Positions 36,140 to 45,048 of a stretch of DNA of 64,000 nt are shown in pieces; the stretch's first letter is position 1; every line of letters starts with the position of its first letter. Under the pieces are notes generated by a model that was not told the origin of the DNA, did not search any database, and was given only the letters and a program-made list of their open reading frames with translations. The stretch is from Stappia sp. BW2 (GTDB lineage: Bacteria; Pseudomonadota; Alphaproteobacteria; Rhizobiales; Stappiaceae): assembly GCF_008107695.1 (NCBI RefSeq), contig NZ_VIRG01000070.1, forward strand, positions 1,823,464-1,887,463. The letters are read 5' to 3'. Both the position numbers and the translations under genes were made by a program.

Positions 36140-36739
36140 TCAGGACGTCAGGACTGTCCTTGCCTGCTTAAGGGTTCTTGCGATGCGCTCTGCGGGAAGA
36201 CCTGCCTTGCGCAATGCCAAGGTACCAATGGCGAGCGATGAATAGGCGCTGGCTCTGTCCCGGACACCATCCGGGTTGGCAGGATCGATCGCCGCAGCGA
36301 AAAGATCTTCGATGTCTTCCAGATGCCGACGTCCGATCTCCGCGACCTTGTCATCGTGCGGTGCAAGTTCGGTGATGCAGTTGACCAGAAGACAGCCTCT
36401 CGGGCCGCCTTTCGGGTCGGACAATGCCTGCATCATGGCATCCACCGGATCATCTGCAGCGGTTTCGGCAACTTCCTTCAGCCCGCGAATTCCGTTCTCG
36501 GAATAATGCTCGAGTGCCCGCAGAAACAGTGTCTGCTTGCATCCGAACGTGGCATAAAAACTGGAGCGGCTGAGCCCCATGGCTTTGGTGAGGTCATCAA
36601 GAGAGGTGGCTTCGAAGCCCTTCTGCCAGAACACATGCATGGCAGACTGCAGCGCCGCAGCTTCGTCGAAGTTGCGCGGACGCCCCGGACCTGCCGTGCG
36701 TTTTTCCGGGCTGGACATATGGGTTTCGTTGTCTCTCAT
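36140..36739 (-). CDS. TetR-family transcriptional regulator (NemR-like)
   Basis: 199 residues. The helix-turn-helix spans about 25-70: AAALQSAMHVFWQKGFEATS, then LDDLTKAMGLSRSSFYATFG. The C-terminal ligand domain has GGPRGCLLVNC, whose cysteines could sense electrophiles as in NemR. The start may be the ATG at 36739 or at 36718; neither has a strong ribosome site. It precedes the old yellow enzyme gene in the same direction, and both share an operator form, which supports a nemRA-like pair. Confidence 0.88.
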   Translation of the reverse strand: MRDNETHMSSPEKRTAGPGRPRNFDEAAALQSAMHVFWQKGFEATSLDDLTKAMGLSRSSFYATFGCKQTLFLRALEHYSENGIRGLKEVAETAADDPVDAMMQALSDPKGGPRGCLLVNCITELAPHDDKVAEIGRRHLEDIEDLFAAAIDPANPDGVRDRASAYSSLAIGTLALRKAGLPAERIARTLKQARTVLTS

Positions 36740-36750
36740 GACACATGATA

Positions 36751-36766
36751 TGGACTATGCAGTCCA
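36751..36766. promoter_or_regulatory. TetR operator before the tetR gene
   Basis: TGGAC-TATGCA-GTCCA, matching the site at 36074-36089. It ends 12 bp from the possible start at 36739, so the repressor would block its own promoter. An unpaired TGGACTG at 36794-36800 may be a half-site. Confidence 0.65.
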
Positions 36767-36843
36767 GAATGCAAGAGGCGTACGATTGATTTCTGGACTG
36801 ATCGTTTCATATCACCCGGACAGGTGACAAGCCCTTGCTTGAA

Positions 36844-38043
36844 CTACATCCGGCACGACCCGGCATAAGCATCGCCGACATCGTCGAAAACCCGGGCAAC
36901 AGCTTCCATTTCATAAAGCTTGCTGGTGCGCCGGACACCTTCCACCAGATAAAAGTCCTGGATGGGAAACTGGTTGGAATTGAAGCGAAAATCACCCCGA
37001 ACGCTTTCAAAAGGCGCTGCACTGATGGCCGAGATCAACGCTTCCTGGTCCTTGATGCCGCCTGTCAGCTCCAAAGCAAAATGGATGAGTTTGGCAGCGT
37101 CATACCCCTGAGCGGCATAAACGGACGGCTCGTAATTGTACGCCCGGCTGAACTCCCGCACGAACCTCTTATTGGATGGATTGTCGAGGTTCGGCGCCCA
37201 ATGGGAAGCGCTAAAGAGCCCTTCGGCCATCTCGGCCGTATAGGGAAGCGTGATGGCATTGACCGTTTCGGAAGACAGGAAGGGAACGATGCCCTTCAGT
37301 CCGGAGGTGTGAAACTGCTTCACCAGTTCCACCCCCATTCCGCCCGGCATGAACGCATAAATCGCGTCCGGCTCGATCTCCTCGATCTGCTTGAACTCTT
37401 CCGAAAAATCGGTCTGCCCGAGTTTCGGAAACAGTTCCCGGGCGATCTGCCCCTTGAAATGGCGGCGGAAAGCGGACACGGCATCGCGGGCTGCTTCATA
37501 GTCGGGAGCGATCGTGACGACGTCATGATACCCCTTCAGGCTTGCATAACGTCCCATTGTCTCGTGAACCTGATCGTCTTGCGAAGCCGTGGAAAAAAAG
37601 TAGCGGCTGCAACTGCGCCCTGCAATCGGCGCTGGCCCTGAATGAGTGCCAATGAATAGCGTCTTTGAGCGCACGATAGGATCGTGCACGGCCAACATCA
37701 CCTTGGAAAAATTCACACCGACGATAAGATCGACGCCGTTTTCCTCGATCAGTTTTGTCGCCTGCTCGACCGCGTAATCCGGGTCCAGTTTGTCGTCGAC
37801 CACAATCACGTTGGTCGGCAATCCACCAAGGGCACCATTTGATTGCTCGACCGCGAGCATGAAACCGTCGCGCATTTCTTCGCCGTAGATCGCGGCCGGA
37901 CCTGACAGGGTCGCCAACATGCCGATCTTCAGTTCCTCAACCTCCTGCGCCGTCACCGCCTGGCAGGTGATTGCCAATCCAGTGGCCATTCCGACCACGG
38001 CTCCGGTCGTGCGGCAGATGAGTTGAGAGATCCAGCACGTCAT
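36844..38043 (-). CDS. ABC-type branched-chain amino-acid binding protein (orphan)
   Basis: 399 residues. A signal peptide of about 32 residues (AVVGMATGLAITCQAVTAQE) precedes a type I periplasmic binding fold: LKIGMLATLSGPAAIYGEEMRDGF, VVDDKLDPDYAVEQATKLIEE, VDLIVGVNFS, and YFFSTASQDDQ near residue 150. Livk-like proteins bind branched-chain amino acids, amides or aromatic acids. No permease or ATPase genes are adjacent, so partner and ligand are unknown. Confidence 0.85.
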   Translation of the reverse strand: MTCWISQLICRTTGAVVGMATGLAITCQAVTAQEVEELKIGMLATLSGPAAIYGEEMRDGFMLAVEQSNGALGGLPTNVIVVDDKLDPDYAVEQATKLIEENGVDLIVGVNFSKVMLAVHDPIVRSKTLFIGTHSGPAPIAGRSCSRYFFSTASQDDQVHETMGRYASLKGYHDVVTIAPDYEAARDAVSAFRRHFKGQIARELFPKLGQTDFSEEFKQIEEIEPDAIYAFMPGGMGVELVKQFHTSGLKGIVPFLSSETVNAITLPYTAEMAEGLFSASHWAPNLDNPSNKRFVREFSRAYNYEPSVYAAQGYDAAKLIHFALELTGGIKDQEALISAISAAPFESVRGDFRFNSNQFPIQDFYLVEGVRRTSKLYEMEAVARVFDDVGDAYAGSCRM

Positions 38044-38336
38044 GTTGATTGCCCGTTGTTTCTGGCTTCGCCATCGTCCTGACCAAGGGACAGGTCTTTC
38101 GCCTGTGCCCTTTGGCAGACTGTTTGCAGAAAGTCTGCCAGAGACAGGTTAGGCTTTTGCAAACGACGCGGCCAAACAGCTGCTCAAGACCACAGCCCCG
38201 TCACAATTCGCACAAATTTCCCCAGTACCGCCGCAATCCGGCCTGCGTGACGACGCAATAACGAAGATTAATGTTTCGGTACCCAACTCTGGCAACCGCT
38301 CCGAGCGTGCCCGAACCGCAAAACCAGGAGGGCCAC
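38044..38336. other. 293 bp divergent intergenic region
   Basis: No gene seen. It holds a perfect 9-bp inverted repeat TGGCAGACT (38113-38121) / AGTCTGCCA (38132-38140) without a T-run on either side, so an operator is likelier than a terminator. The promoters of the binding protein and SH3 protein genes must be here. Confidence 0.35.
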
Positions 38337-39533
38337 ATGTATTCTGTAACCGCGCCTGCCACCGCTTGCGACTTCCCAGAAGGCCACGATCCGGACAATG
38401 CACCTCAAAAGAACGGGCTGAAGCTCGTCGCTCCGACTGCCACGCTTAACGGCGATGACGCACCAGACAACGTCCCAGACAACCATGCAAAGACGGAAGA
38501 CACCGATCCTGACGCGACAACACTTGCTGCCAAGGTCCTGCAGATGCACGCAACATCCGCTGACCTGAAGCCGACGACGTCCCGCCGCCCCACCCTGTCA
38601 GGCGAAACAGATGAAGCCGGATTCGACATGCCGGGCGTCTTGCGCACTCCACTGCGGGGAACGCACACAGCCGGTCTTCAGCCGGAACATGTTCCCGCGC
38701 CCGCCAAGGTGGCGAAGGCAGCGGACAGTTTCCGACAGGGACCGAGCTTCAGAACACTTCTTGTCAGCACCTTGCTGATTGTCGGCATCGGCTCCGGTGC
38801 CGTGGCTTTCAGCCTGAGCGGTTTGCTCGGCGGAAAAACGTCTGACAGCCGCACGGTTGAAACCCAGCAGATCAATGCCGCAACGACGATCGAAAGCCTC
38901 ATCGCAGGGGTCGAGTCTGAATTTGAAGGCCGGACAGACCTGACCGCCGAACCGAAGGCAAGTGCAGAGCAGATCAAGTTGGCGAAGGACCGTATCCGCC
39001 AGGTGTTTGCGTCGAGGCCGACCGCGTCATTGGCGCCGGAGGATCCCTCCAACCCGGTGGGTCATGACGCGGGCAAAGCCGCCGACGGCAAGATACAGGC
39101 AAGACTTGCCCCCCGCCAACCTGCCCCCGTCAAGATCACGCCGCAGGCAGCGCAAACCAACAGCGCTGTTGTCGCCAGTGCGGCTGTGGCGTCTCCGGCA
39201 GCAGACGTAAATCCGGTTTCGAACGCACTGTCGCCAAAGGCTGACGCGCGCACCGCAACGGCGTCAGTTTCAGCGCCCGTCCCTGCCCCAGCACCTGCAC
39301 CAGTGGCCGTTGATGCCAATACGTCTGGTGATGCCTTTCCGCATGCGGGCAAGATAAAGTCGTCCGTCAATCTGCGAGAAGCACAGAACAAGGATGCAAC
39401 AGTCCTGGCCGTCATCCCGGCTGGCACCGAAGTGCGTTACAGCTCGTGCGGCGACTGGTGGTGCGGGGTCCAATACGACGGAAAGACCGGCTATGTGGGC
39501 GAAAACTTCCTGGAAACCGCGCCGCAGCCATGA
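38337..39533 (+). CDS. Membrane-anchored SH3-domain protein
   Basis: 398 residues from the ATG at 38337, with AGGAGGG 5 nt upstream. A polar cytoplasmic N-terminus (about 130 residues, Asp/Thr/Pro-rich) is followed by one span (about 138-160, LLVSTLLIVGIGSGAVAFSL), a Pro/Ala-rich linker (about 240-325) and a bacterial SH3 domain at the end: SSVNLREAQNKDATVLAVIP, then YSSCGDWWCGVQYDGKTGYV. SH3_3 domains in such proteins usually bind peptidoglycan. The repeated APAPAP linker probably spans the wall. Role in envelope maintenance is inferred. Confidence 0.8.
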   Translation: MYSVTAPATACDFPEGHDPDNAPQKNGLKLVAPTATLNGDDAPDNVPDNHAKTEDTDPDATTLAAKVLQMHATSADLKPTTSRRPTLSGETDEAGFDMPGVLRTPLRGTHTAGLQPEHVPAPAKVAKAADSFRQGPSFRTLLVSTLLIVGIGSGAVAFSLSGLLGGKTSDSRTVETQQINAATTIESLIAGVESEFEGRTDLTAEPKASAEQIKLAKDRIRQVFASRPTASLAPEDPSNPVGHDAGKAADGKIQARLAPRQPAPVKITPQAAQTNSAVVASAAVASPAADVNPVSNALSPKADARTATASVSAPVPAPAPAPVAVDANTSGDAFPHAGKIKSSVNLREAQNKDATVLAVIPAGTEVRYSSCGDWWCGVQYDGKTGYVGENFLETAPQP

Positions 39534-39679
39534 CTAAAACCTGCACTTGCAAGGTAGAGGCTTGTTAAGCGTCGAAGAGTAAAATCTCGTCGATTTGGAA
39601 TTCGGACCTGCCGAGAGCAGGTGCGGTGAAGTCGACGGACACACTTGGCAGCGTCCCTGTCGACCGTTCATTACAGGCT

Positions 39680-39726
39680 GGAGCATTCTGACGCCTGACA
39701 CCGGCACTCGGAATGCTCCGCTTTTG
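39680..39726 (+). terminator. Intrinsic terminator of the SH3 gene
   Basis: GGAGCATTC (39680-39688) and GAATGCTCC (39711-39719), 22-nt loop, followed by GCTTTTG. It lies 37 bp before the next start, so it could also act as an attenuator for that gene. Confidence 0.7.
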
Positions 39727-39762
39727 TGGTGCCTGCCAGGCACGACCGACAGGAGACGGACC

Positions 39763-40239
39763 ATGGCCAACCATGCAGCCCTGAGCCTCAGCACTTCGCT
39801 TCTCATCACCTTCGGAGCATCGATTTCAGCCGCTCAAGCCGATGGAACCGACTGCACGGTCTATGCGACCGACTACGCCAATGCCCGCATGGGCAGCGGC
39901 GATGTTGTTGGCGATGCGGTTTCCGGCGGCATGGCGGGAGCGGTAGCAGGTGGCGAATGGCGCGGCCCATCAGGTGCATACCGCGGCGCGCGCGCCGGTG
40001 CTGCGCTCGGCGTTCTGAACAACATGGGCTCCATGCCGGGCGGCTGGCAGGCGCTTTACGACATGGCCTATCAGATGTGCCAGCAGCAAACCTCGGGTGT
40101 GAACGCTCCTTATTATCAAGCGCCGTCTGTTGGAACCTCTTCATCCGACTGCCGCTCATCGGCCAGCGTCAACGCGCCGCTGAAAAGAAACCCGAATGGC
40201 GGCATCATGGTCGGTTCCGATTTCGGAAACTGCCGCTGA
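39763..40239 (+). CDS. Small exported glycine-rich protein
   Basis: 158 residues from the ATG at 39763 with AGGAG 7 nt upstream. A signal peptide (1-26, AAQA cleavage) precedes a glycine-zipper-like stretch: GDAVSGGMAGAVAGGEW, then GAYRGARAGAALGVLNN (about 50-88). Four cysteines in the mature part could form two disulfides. The C-terminal SVNAPLKRNPNGGIMVGSDF is distinctive. Glycine-zipper proteins often sit in or on the outer membrane. No family recognised with confidence. It is followed by a lytic transglycosylase 142 bp on. Confidence 0.65.
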   Translation: MANHAALSLSTSLLITFGASISAAQADGTDCTVYATDYANARMGSGDVVGDAVSGGMAGAVAGGEWRGPSGAYRGARAGAALGVLNNMGSMPGGWQALYDMAYQMCQQQTSGVNAPYYQAPSVGTSSSDCRSSASVNAPLKRNPNGGIMVGSDFGNCR

Positions 40240-40381
40240 GCCAAAAGGTATCCAGAAAAGACATCGTGGAAGAGCTTTCCCCGCGCCGTGACAACGGGTT
40301 GACCTAGCGGGCGAAGCACAGTCAACTATGGCCGATTTTTCAGGCTTCGGCCTGGTATTGCGCCCAACAACAGGATTTTTC

Positions 40382-41578
40382 ATGACAAGCCGCCTTCGCT
40401 TCACCCCGAAAATCGCCGCGACCGCTCTTGCCGGTTTCTGGCTCGCCACCGCGCCTGCTCAGGCGCAGCAGTGCGGCGGCGACTTCCAGCAGTTTCTGGC
40501 CGGCGTAAAGCAGGAAGCAATTGCCAAGGGTCTGTCGGCAAAGGCGGCGGACCAGACCCTGGCCGGCGCACAGATTGACCGCAAGGTGCTCTCACGGGAC
40601 CGCGCGCAGGGCGTATTCAAGATGACCTTCCTGGATTTTTCCAAGCGGGTGATTTCCGGCTACCGGATGAAGAACGGTGCCGCGAACATGAAGAAATACG
40701 CCAGCGTTTTCCAGCGAACGGAATCCGACTTTGGTGTCCCGGCCCCTGTGATTACCGCCTTCTGGGCGCTGGAAACAGATTTTGGCGCTGTGCAGGGCGA
40801 TTTCAACACGGTCAATGCGCTGGCGACCCTTGCCCACGACTGCCGCCGCCCGGAGTTGTTCCGTCCGCAACTGATTGCAGCCATAGAGATGGTTCAGCAT
40901 GGCGATCTTAACCCCAGAAGCACAACGGGCGCCTGGGCGGGCGAGATCGGCATGGTGCAGATGCTGCCGGAAGACATCATCAAGTTCGGCCGCGACGGTG
41001 ATGGCGATGGCCATGTGAAGCTGAAGGAAAGCGCCGCTGATGCGATCCTGACCGCCGGGGCCTTCATCAAGCATCTGGGCTGGCGCCGCGGCGAACCGTG
41101 GCTGCAGGAGGTCAAGGTTCCGCAAAACCTCAACTGGGCCGATAGCGGCCTCGATCATACCAAGACGGGTGCCCAGTGGGCAGCCCTTGGCGTACAGCCT
41201 CGCTGGGGCCAGATTGCCGGCAACCTGCCAGCGTCCTTGTTGCTGCCTCAGGGCCGCAAGGGACCGGCATTCCTGGCCTATCCGAATTACAGCATCTATC
41301 TCGAATGGAACCAGTCGTTCGTTTACACCACAACCGCTGCCTATTTCGCGACCAGGCTTGCCGGAGCACCCGTCTACACCCCGGGCAACCCGGACCCTGG
41401 CCTGAACGATGCCCAGATGAAGCAGCTCCAGACCAAGCTTTCCAGCATGGGATATGACGTCGGCAAGATCGACGGCATCCTCGGCTCGGGTACCCGCAAC
41501 GCTGTGCAGCAGGTGCAGCAGAAACTTGGCATGCCGGCCGACGCCTGGCCGACGCCAGCACTGCTGAACCGTCTTTAA
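40382..41578 (+). CDS. Lytic murein transglycosylase with a peptidoglycan-binding domain
   Basis: 398 residues from the ATG at 40382 (GGA upstream). A signal peptide (1-28, AQA) precedes an SLT_2/MltB-type catalytic domain (about 32-325): YASVFQRTESDFGVP, FWALETDFG with catalytic Glu131, and GEIGMVQMLPEDI. A PG_binding_1 domain closes the protein (about 340-398, GLNDAQMKQLQTKLSSMGYD). The enzyme cleaves the MurNAc-GlcNAc bond, leaving anhydro-MurNAc. The lack of a lipobox suggests a soluble periplasmic form. Confidence 0.9.
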   Translation: MTSRLRFTPKIAATALAGFWLATAPAQAQQCGGDFQQFLAGVKQEAIAKGLSAKAADQTLAGAQIDRKVLSRDRAQGVFKMTFLDFSKRVISGYRMKNGAANMKKYASVFQRTESDFGVPAPVITAFWALETDFGAVQGDFNTVNALATLAHDCRRPELFRPQLIAAIEMVQHGDLNPRSTTGAWAGEIGMVQMLPEDIIKFGRDGDGDGHVKLKESAADAILTAGAFIKHLGWRRGEPWLQEVKVPQNLNWADSGLDHTKTGAQWAALGVQPRWGQIAGNLPASLLLPQGRKGPAFLAYPNYSIYLEWNQSFVYTTTAAYFATRLAGAPVYTPGNPDPGLNDAQMKQLQTKLSSMGYDVGKIDGILGSGTRNAVQQVQQKLGMPADAWPTPALLNRL

Positions 41579-41640
41579 GCTCTAAAACCTGGAGACCACA
41601 ATCGTAGCGGTCTCCTGACGCCAGGCTTGCAGATGCACAA

Positions 41641-41677
41641 AAAGGCCCGAGACCTTCTGAGGTCTCGGGCCTTTTTC
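41641..41677. terminator. Bidirectional intrinsic terminator
   Basis: AAAGGCCCGAGACC (41641-41654) and GGTCTCGGGCCTTT (41661-41674) form a 14-bp stem with T-rich flanks both ways. It serves the transglycosylase gene and the convergent sulfatase gene. Confidence 0.9.
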
Positions 41678-41696
41678 TTGATGATCAGCACAAGGC

Positions 41697-43298
41697 TCAG
41701 TTACTGCCGCTCATGCCTGACTTCAGCTTTTCCTCGATCGCGGACAGATTGAAGGAACCCGGGCTCTGGCTCGGTGGATACTCCTGCATCGTCTGCAGGA
41801 ATTGAGCCGCCAGCCCCTGGATCGGTACGATCACAAAAGCCCGGTCGAGCAACCAGTCGAAATAGATGTTGGCATTGTGCTGCGCCTTCTCGAACGGATC
41901 CCGGCGCAGGTTGAAGATCGCCGGCACACGGAGTTCGGTGAACGGTTCCTGCCAGACACCAAACGCCTGCCCGCGGTTTTCCAGGAACACAACCTTCCAG
42001 TCGTCATATCGGGCTGCTACCACTTGGCCGTCGTCGTTGACGTACCAGAACTCATGACGCGGCGATGCCTCGGCCTCGCCCTTGAGGTAGGCGTTCAGGT
42101 CATACCCATCGATGTAGTTGCGGTATGTCCGGCCACCGATTTCAACCCCTTCAAGAAGCTGTTCCTTGATGTCCGGCGCCCCCGCAATGGCCGCAAAGGT
42201 CGGCAACCAGTCTTCGTGGGCGACAATACCATTCAAGGTCACGTTTTCCTGGAAGACTCCAGGCCAGCGAACGAAGGTCGGCACACGGTAGGCCCCTTCC
42301 CAGTTGGAATTCTTTTCGCTGCGGAACGGCGTCGTGCCAGCATCCGGCCAGGTGTTGAAATGCGGGCCGTTGTCCGTCGAATACATCACCACCGTGTTGT
42401 CGGCGATGCCGAGTTCATCCAGCAGGTCGAGAAGCTCACCGACGTGCATGTCATGTTCAACCATGCCGTCGTGGTAGGGATTTCCGCTTGGACCGGCAAT
42501 CCCCGTGTGCTCTGCCTTCACATGGGTTCTGAAATGCATGCGGGTCCCGTTCCACCAGACGAAGAAGGGAACGCCCTCCTCCACCGCTTCGCGGATGAAA
42601 CGCTTGGCTTCCGCCAGCGTCTCGTCATCGACGGTTTCCATGCGTTTCTTTGTCAGGGGACCGGTGTCCTCAATCTTCTGCGTTCCATCTTCGTTGGCCC
42701 AGGTATGGAGCACACCGCGCGGACCGAACTGCTCGCGGAAGGTCTTGCCGTTTGCCAGCACCATGTCACCCGGGTAATCCCGGTTTTCCGGCTCTTCTTC
42801 CGCATTCAGATGGTAGAGGTTGCCAAAGAACTCATCGAAGCCGTGGTTCGTCGGCAAATGCTCGTCCAGGTCTCCCTGGTGGTTCTTGCCGAACTGGCCG
42901 GTCTTGTAGCCCTGCGCCTTCAGGATGGTTGCCATGGTAACGTCGGTTTCCTGCCAGCCCTGCTCGGCACCCGGCAGCCCCACCTTCGTCATGCCGGTTC
43001 GCACCGGCACATTGCCGCCTATGAAGGCGGCCCGGCCGGCTGTACAGCTTTGCTGGGCGTAATAGTCGGTAAAGGCGATGCCTTCCTGCGCAATCCGGTC
43101 GATGTTGGGCGTTCGGTAGCCCATCATGCCACGGTTGTTGTGGCTGATGTTCCAGGTGCCGATGTCATCTCCCCAGATGGCGAGAATATTCGGCTTCTGT
43201 GCTTCCTGTGCCTGACTTGTCTGGAGTGTTACGGCAAAAGCGGCCGCAAGACCGAGAACCACCGCGCTCCAACGCGGCAAAATGCGAAATTGGCTCAT
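41697..43298 (-). CDS. Exported sulfatase (arylsulfatase family)
   Basis: 533 residues from the ATG at 43298, with GGGAG 5 nt upstream. A signal peptide ends near residue 31 (TSQAQ). The sulfatase core has PNILAIWGDDIG (metal-binding Asp pair), the formylglycine motif CTAGR at Cys85, and GQFGKNHQGD. The Cys-type motif must be oxidised to formylglycine; neither a formylglycine-generating enzyme nor an anSME is in this window. Substrate unknown; sulfated sugars or aryl sulfates are typical for marine relatives. Confidence 0.92.
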   Translation of the reverse strand: MSQFRILPRWSAVVLGLAAAFAVTLQTSQAQEAQKPNILAIWGDDIGTWNISHNNRGMMGYRTPNIDRIAQEGIAFTDYYAQQSCTAGRAAFIGGNVPVRTGMTKVGLPGAEQGWQETDVTMATILKAQGYKTGQFGKNHQGDLDEHLPTNHGFDEFFGNLYHLNAEEEPENRDYPGDMVLANGKTFREQFGPRGVLHTWANEDGTQKIEDTGPLTKKRMETVDDETLAEAKRFIREAVEEGVPFFVWWNGTRMHFRTHVKAEHTGIAGPSGNPYHDGMVEHDMHVGELLDLLDELGIADNTVVMYSTDNGPHFNTWPDAGTTPFRSEKNSNWEGAYRVPTFVRWPGVFQENVTLNGIVAHEDWLPTFAAIAGAPDIKEQLLEGVEIGGRTYRNYIDGYDLNAYLKGEAEASPRHEFWYVNDDGQVVAARYDDWKVVFLENRGQAFGVWQEPFTELRVPAIFNLRRDPFEKAQHNANIYFDWLLDRAFVIVPIQGLAAQFLQTMQEYPPSQSPGSFNLSAIEEKLKSGMSGSN

Positions 43299-43521
43299 GA
43301 AAACTCCCACCCGAATGGTTGTTTTGACTGCGCCTTATGATTGCAGGCATGGTCCTGCAGCTTCCAGCCCGCAGCCTAACATTACCTTAGGTCAGTTTTC
43401 AGGCGTGACAAGGTTTTTCGATAATTTACAGAAAGTTCGCCGTCCCCAGTTGCTATGACAACCGCAACTGAGCATCTCAATCAATGGATGTACAGAAGAA
43501 GAATGGCGCGGTTTCCCGCGC

Positions 43522-44079
43522 TCATTCGACCTTGTTCTTGTTTGCTCCGGGATTGTCTTCGGCAACCGTGGCCACACCGTCATCCCCCAACAGAAAGACG
43601 GCCAGAATCCTGGCTGGTGCTTCTCCGGTGTTTTGCCCTCGGTGGGTGACGTCCATTGCTTCCAGCAAACCCTCGCCTGCCCGGTAGACCTTTTTGCCGA
43701 GTTCCTCGTAAGTGACTGTAATTTCACCCTCAAGAACATAGGCAAACAGCGGCGCGTGATGCTGATGCCACTTTGTAACTTCACCCGGCTCCATCGTGAT
43801 CTCGATGGCCTTTACCGAAGGGTTCGACTGCGGAAAGGTGATCTTTTCGCCCGCAATCGTCTCATCCCCGGAAAAAACATCTCGGACCGTAGCGTAGGGT
43901 GTTTTCGACGCCGCTTCTTCTTCCTGCGCTGCCTTGGATCCAGGCTTGGCGTGCGGCTTGGAGGGGGCCGGTTTTCCATCAGGCGTGATCGACTTGTCTG
44001 CTGACAACACGGGAGCACTTGCAAGAAGCGCCAGCGTGAATATGCCGACGGAAATTTTGGAAAGGGAAATGCGTGTCAT
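43522..44079 (-). CDS. Exported cupin-domain protein
   Basis: 185 residues from the ATG at 44079 (longer start would be a TTG inside the neighbour). A signal peptide (1-26, LLASAPVLSA) is followed by a Lys/Pro/Glu-rich linker and a single cupin_2 barrel at about 80-165: ITMEPGEVTKWHQHHAPLFA with three His, then VLEGEITVTYEE, give the metal site. Substrate or enzyme activity unknown. The gene starts 28 bp after the UPF0173 hydrolase gene in the same direction. Confidence 0.8.
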   Translation of the reverse strand: MTRISLSKISVGIFTLALLASAPVLSADKSITPDGKPAPSKPHAKPGSKAAQEEEAASKTPYATVRDVFSGDETIAGEKITFPQSNPSVKAIEITMEPGEVTKWHQHHAPLFAYVLEGEITVTYEELGKKVYRAGEGLLEAMDVTHRGQNTGEAPARILAVFLLGDDGVATVAEDNPGANKNKVE

Positions 44080-44107
44080 TTTCAGCTTCTGGTTCGAATT
44101 GTTGCGA

Positions 44108-44812
44108 TCAGAGTTCAAGCACGGCGCCCGGCTTTATCTGCTGCACTTTGTGCGCACTGGTCCCCATTGCCTCGATAAACGTGTCCGCCGTCTGATCGAT
44201 GATCGGGAACGAGCCGAAGTGGCAGGGGACAATTGTATCGAAGTTGAAGAAGCGGGTACAGGCAAGCGCAGCCGATTTGCCACCCATCGTGAAGCGATCG
44301 CCGATTGGAACGAGCCCAATCTTCGGCTTATAGATCTCGTCGATCAGGGCCATGTCGGAGAAAATGTCGGTGTCTCCGACGTGATAGAGCACCTTTTCGC
44401 CGGGCGCCTCTACGATAACGCCATGAGGATTGCCGAGATAGATGGCCTCTTCGCCGCCCTGGAAGGATGACGAGTGATCGGCCCGTGTCAGTGCGACGCT
44501 GAACGGACCGACGTTCACCTTGCCACCAGTGTTCATGGGACTGATGTTTTCAATACCTTGCCGGTTTGCCCACATGCAGATCTCGAAATTTGCTGTCAGC
44601 TGCGCGCCGGTCTTTTTCAGGATGTCGACAGCATCGCCAATGTGATCGTTGTGACCGTGTGTCAGGATGAGATGAGTTACGCCTTCTGCAACCTGATCGA
44701 CTGACAGATCCTCCGGAAAGGCCGGATTTCCGGTGAAAAAAGGATCAAAGAGGATGGATGCGCCGTCAATTTCGATCTTGAAGGCGGAATGGCCGTACCA
44801 GGTCAGTTTCAT
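44108..44812 (-). CDS. UPF0173 metal-dependent hydrolase
   Basis: 234 residues with AGGAG 6 nt upstream of the ATG. It opens MKLTWYGHSAFKIEIDG, followed by the metallo-beta-lactamase signature LTHGHNDHIGD (about 50-60), ADHSSS and HVGDTDIFSDM, and VPCHFG near the end. This is the well-conserved YtkL/UPF0173 family; its substrate is unknown. Cytoplasmic location is inferred from the lack of a signal peptide. Confidence 0.93.
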   Translation of the reverse strand: MKLTWYGHSAFKIEIDGASILFDPFFTGNPAFPEDLSVDQVAEGVTHLILTHGHNDHIGDAVDILKKTGAQLTANFEICMWANRQGIENISPMNTGGKVNVGPFSVALTRADHSSSFQGGEEAIYLGNPHGVIVEAPGEKVLYHVGDTDIFSDMALIDEIYKPKIGLVPIGDRFTMGGKSAALACTRFFNFDTIVPCHFGSFPIIDQTADTFIEAMGTSAHKVQQIKPGAVLEL

Positions 44813-45048
44813 TGAGGTCTCCTAGTTTCAGGACAAGTTGAAGCGGACCCTATCAGTCCGGGACGGCTCTCAACAAGCCGATTGCACTCACGATGCCTTG
44901 CAAGAGTGTGAACAGATATCGCGACTATTCACTAGGCGACTGTGCAATTCAGGCAACGCCCCATCTATTTCGACAACCTGTGCTAGATTCCACTCCTTCT
45001 TCACTCCAAACTGACGCAGCGGGTTCTTGCGAATGAGGAGGATCGCCG

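Noticed and set aside
38113..38140. 9-bp inverted repeat as a terminator
   Set aside because: No T-run on either side and it lies between divergent genes; kept only as a possible operator in the intergenic note.
43501..43527. GC-rich hairpin at the end of the cupin gene as a terminator
   Set aside because: It overlaps the stop codon and is followed by CTTCTTCTG rather than a T-run.
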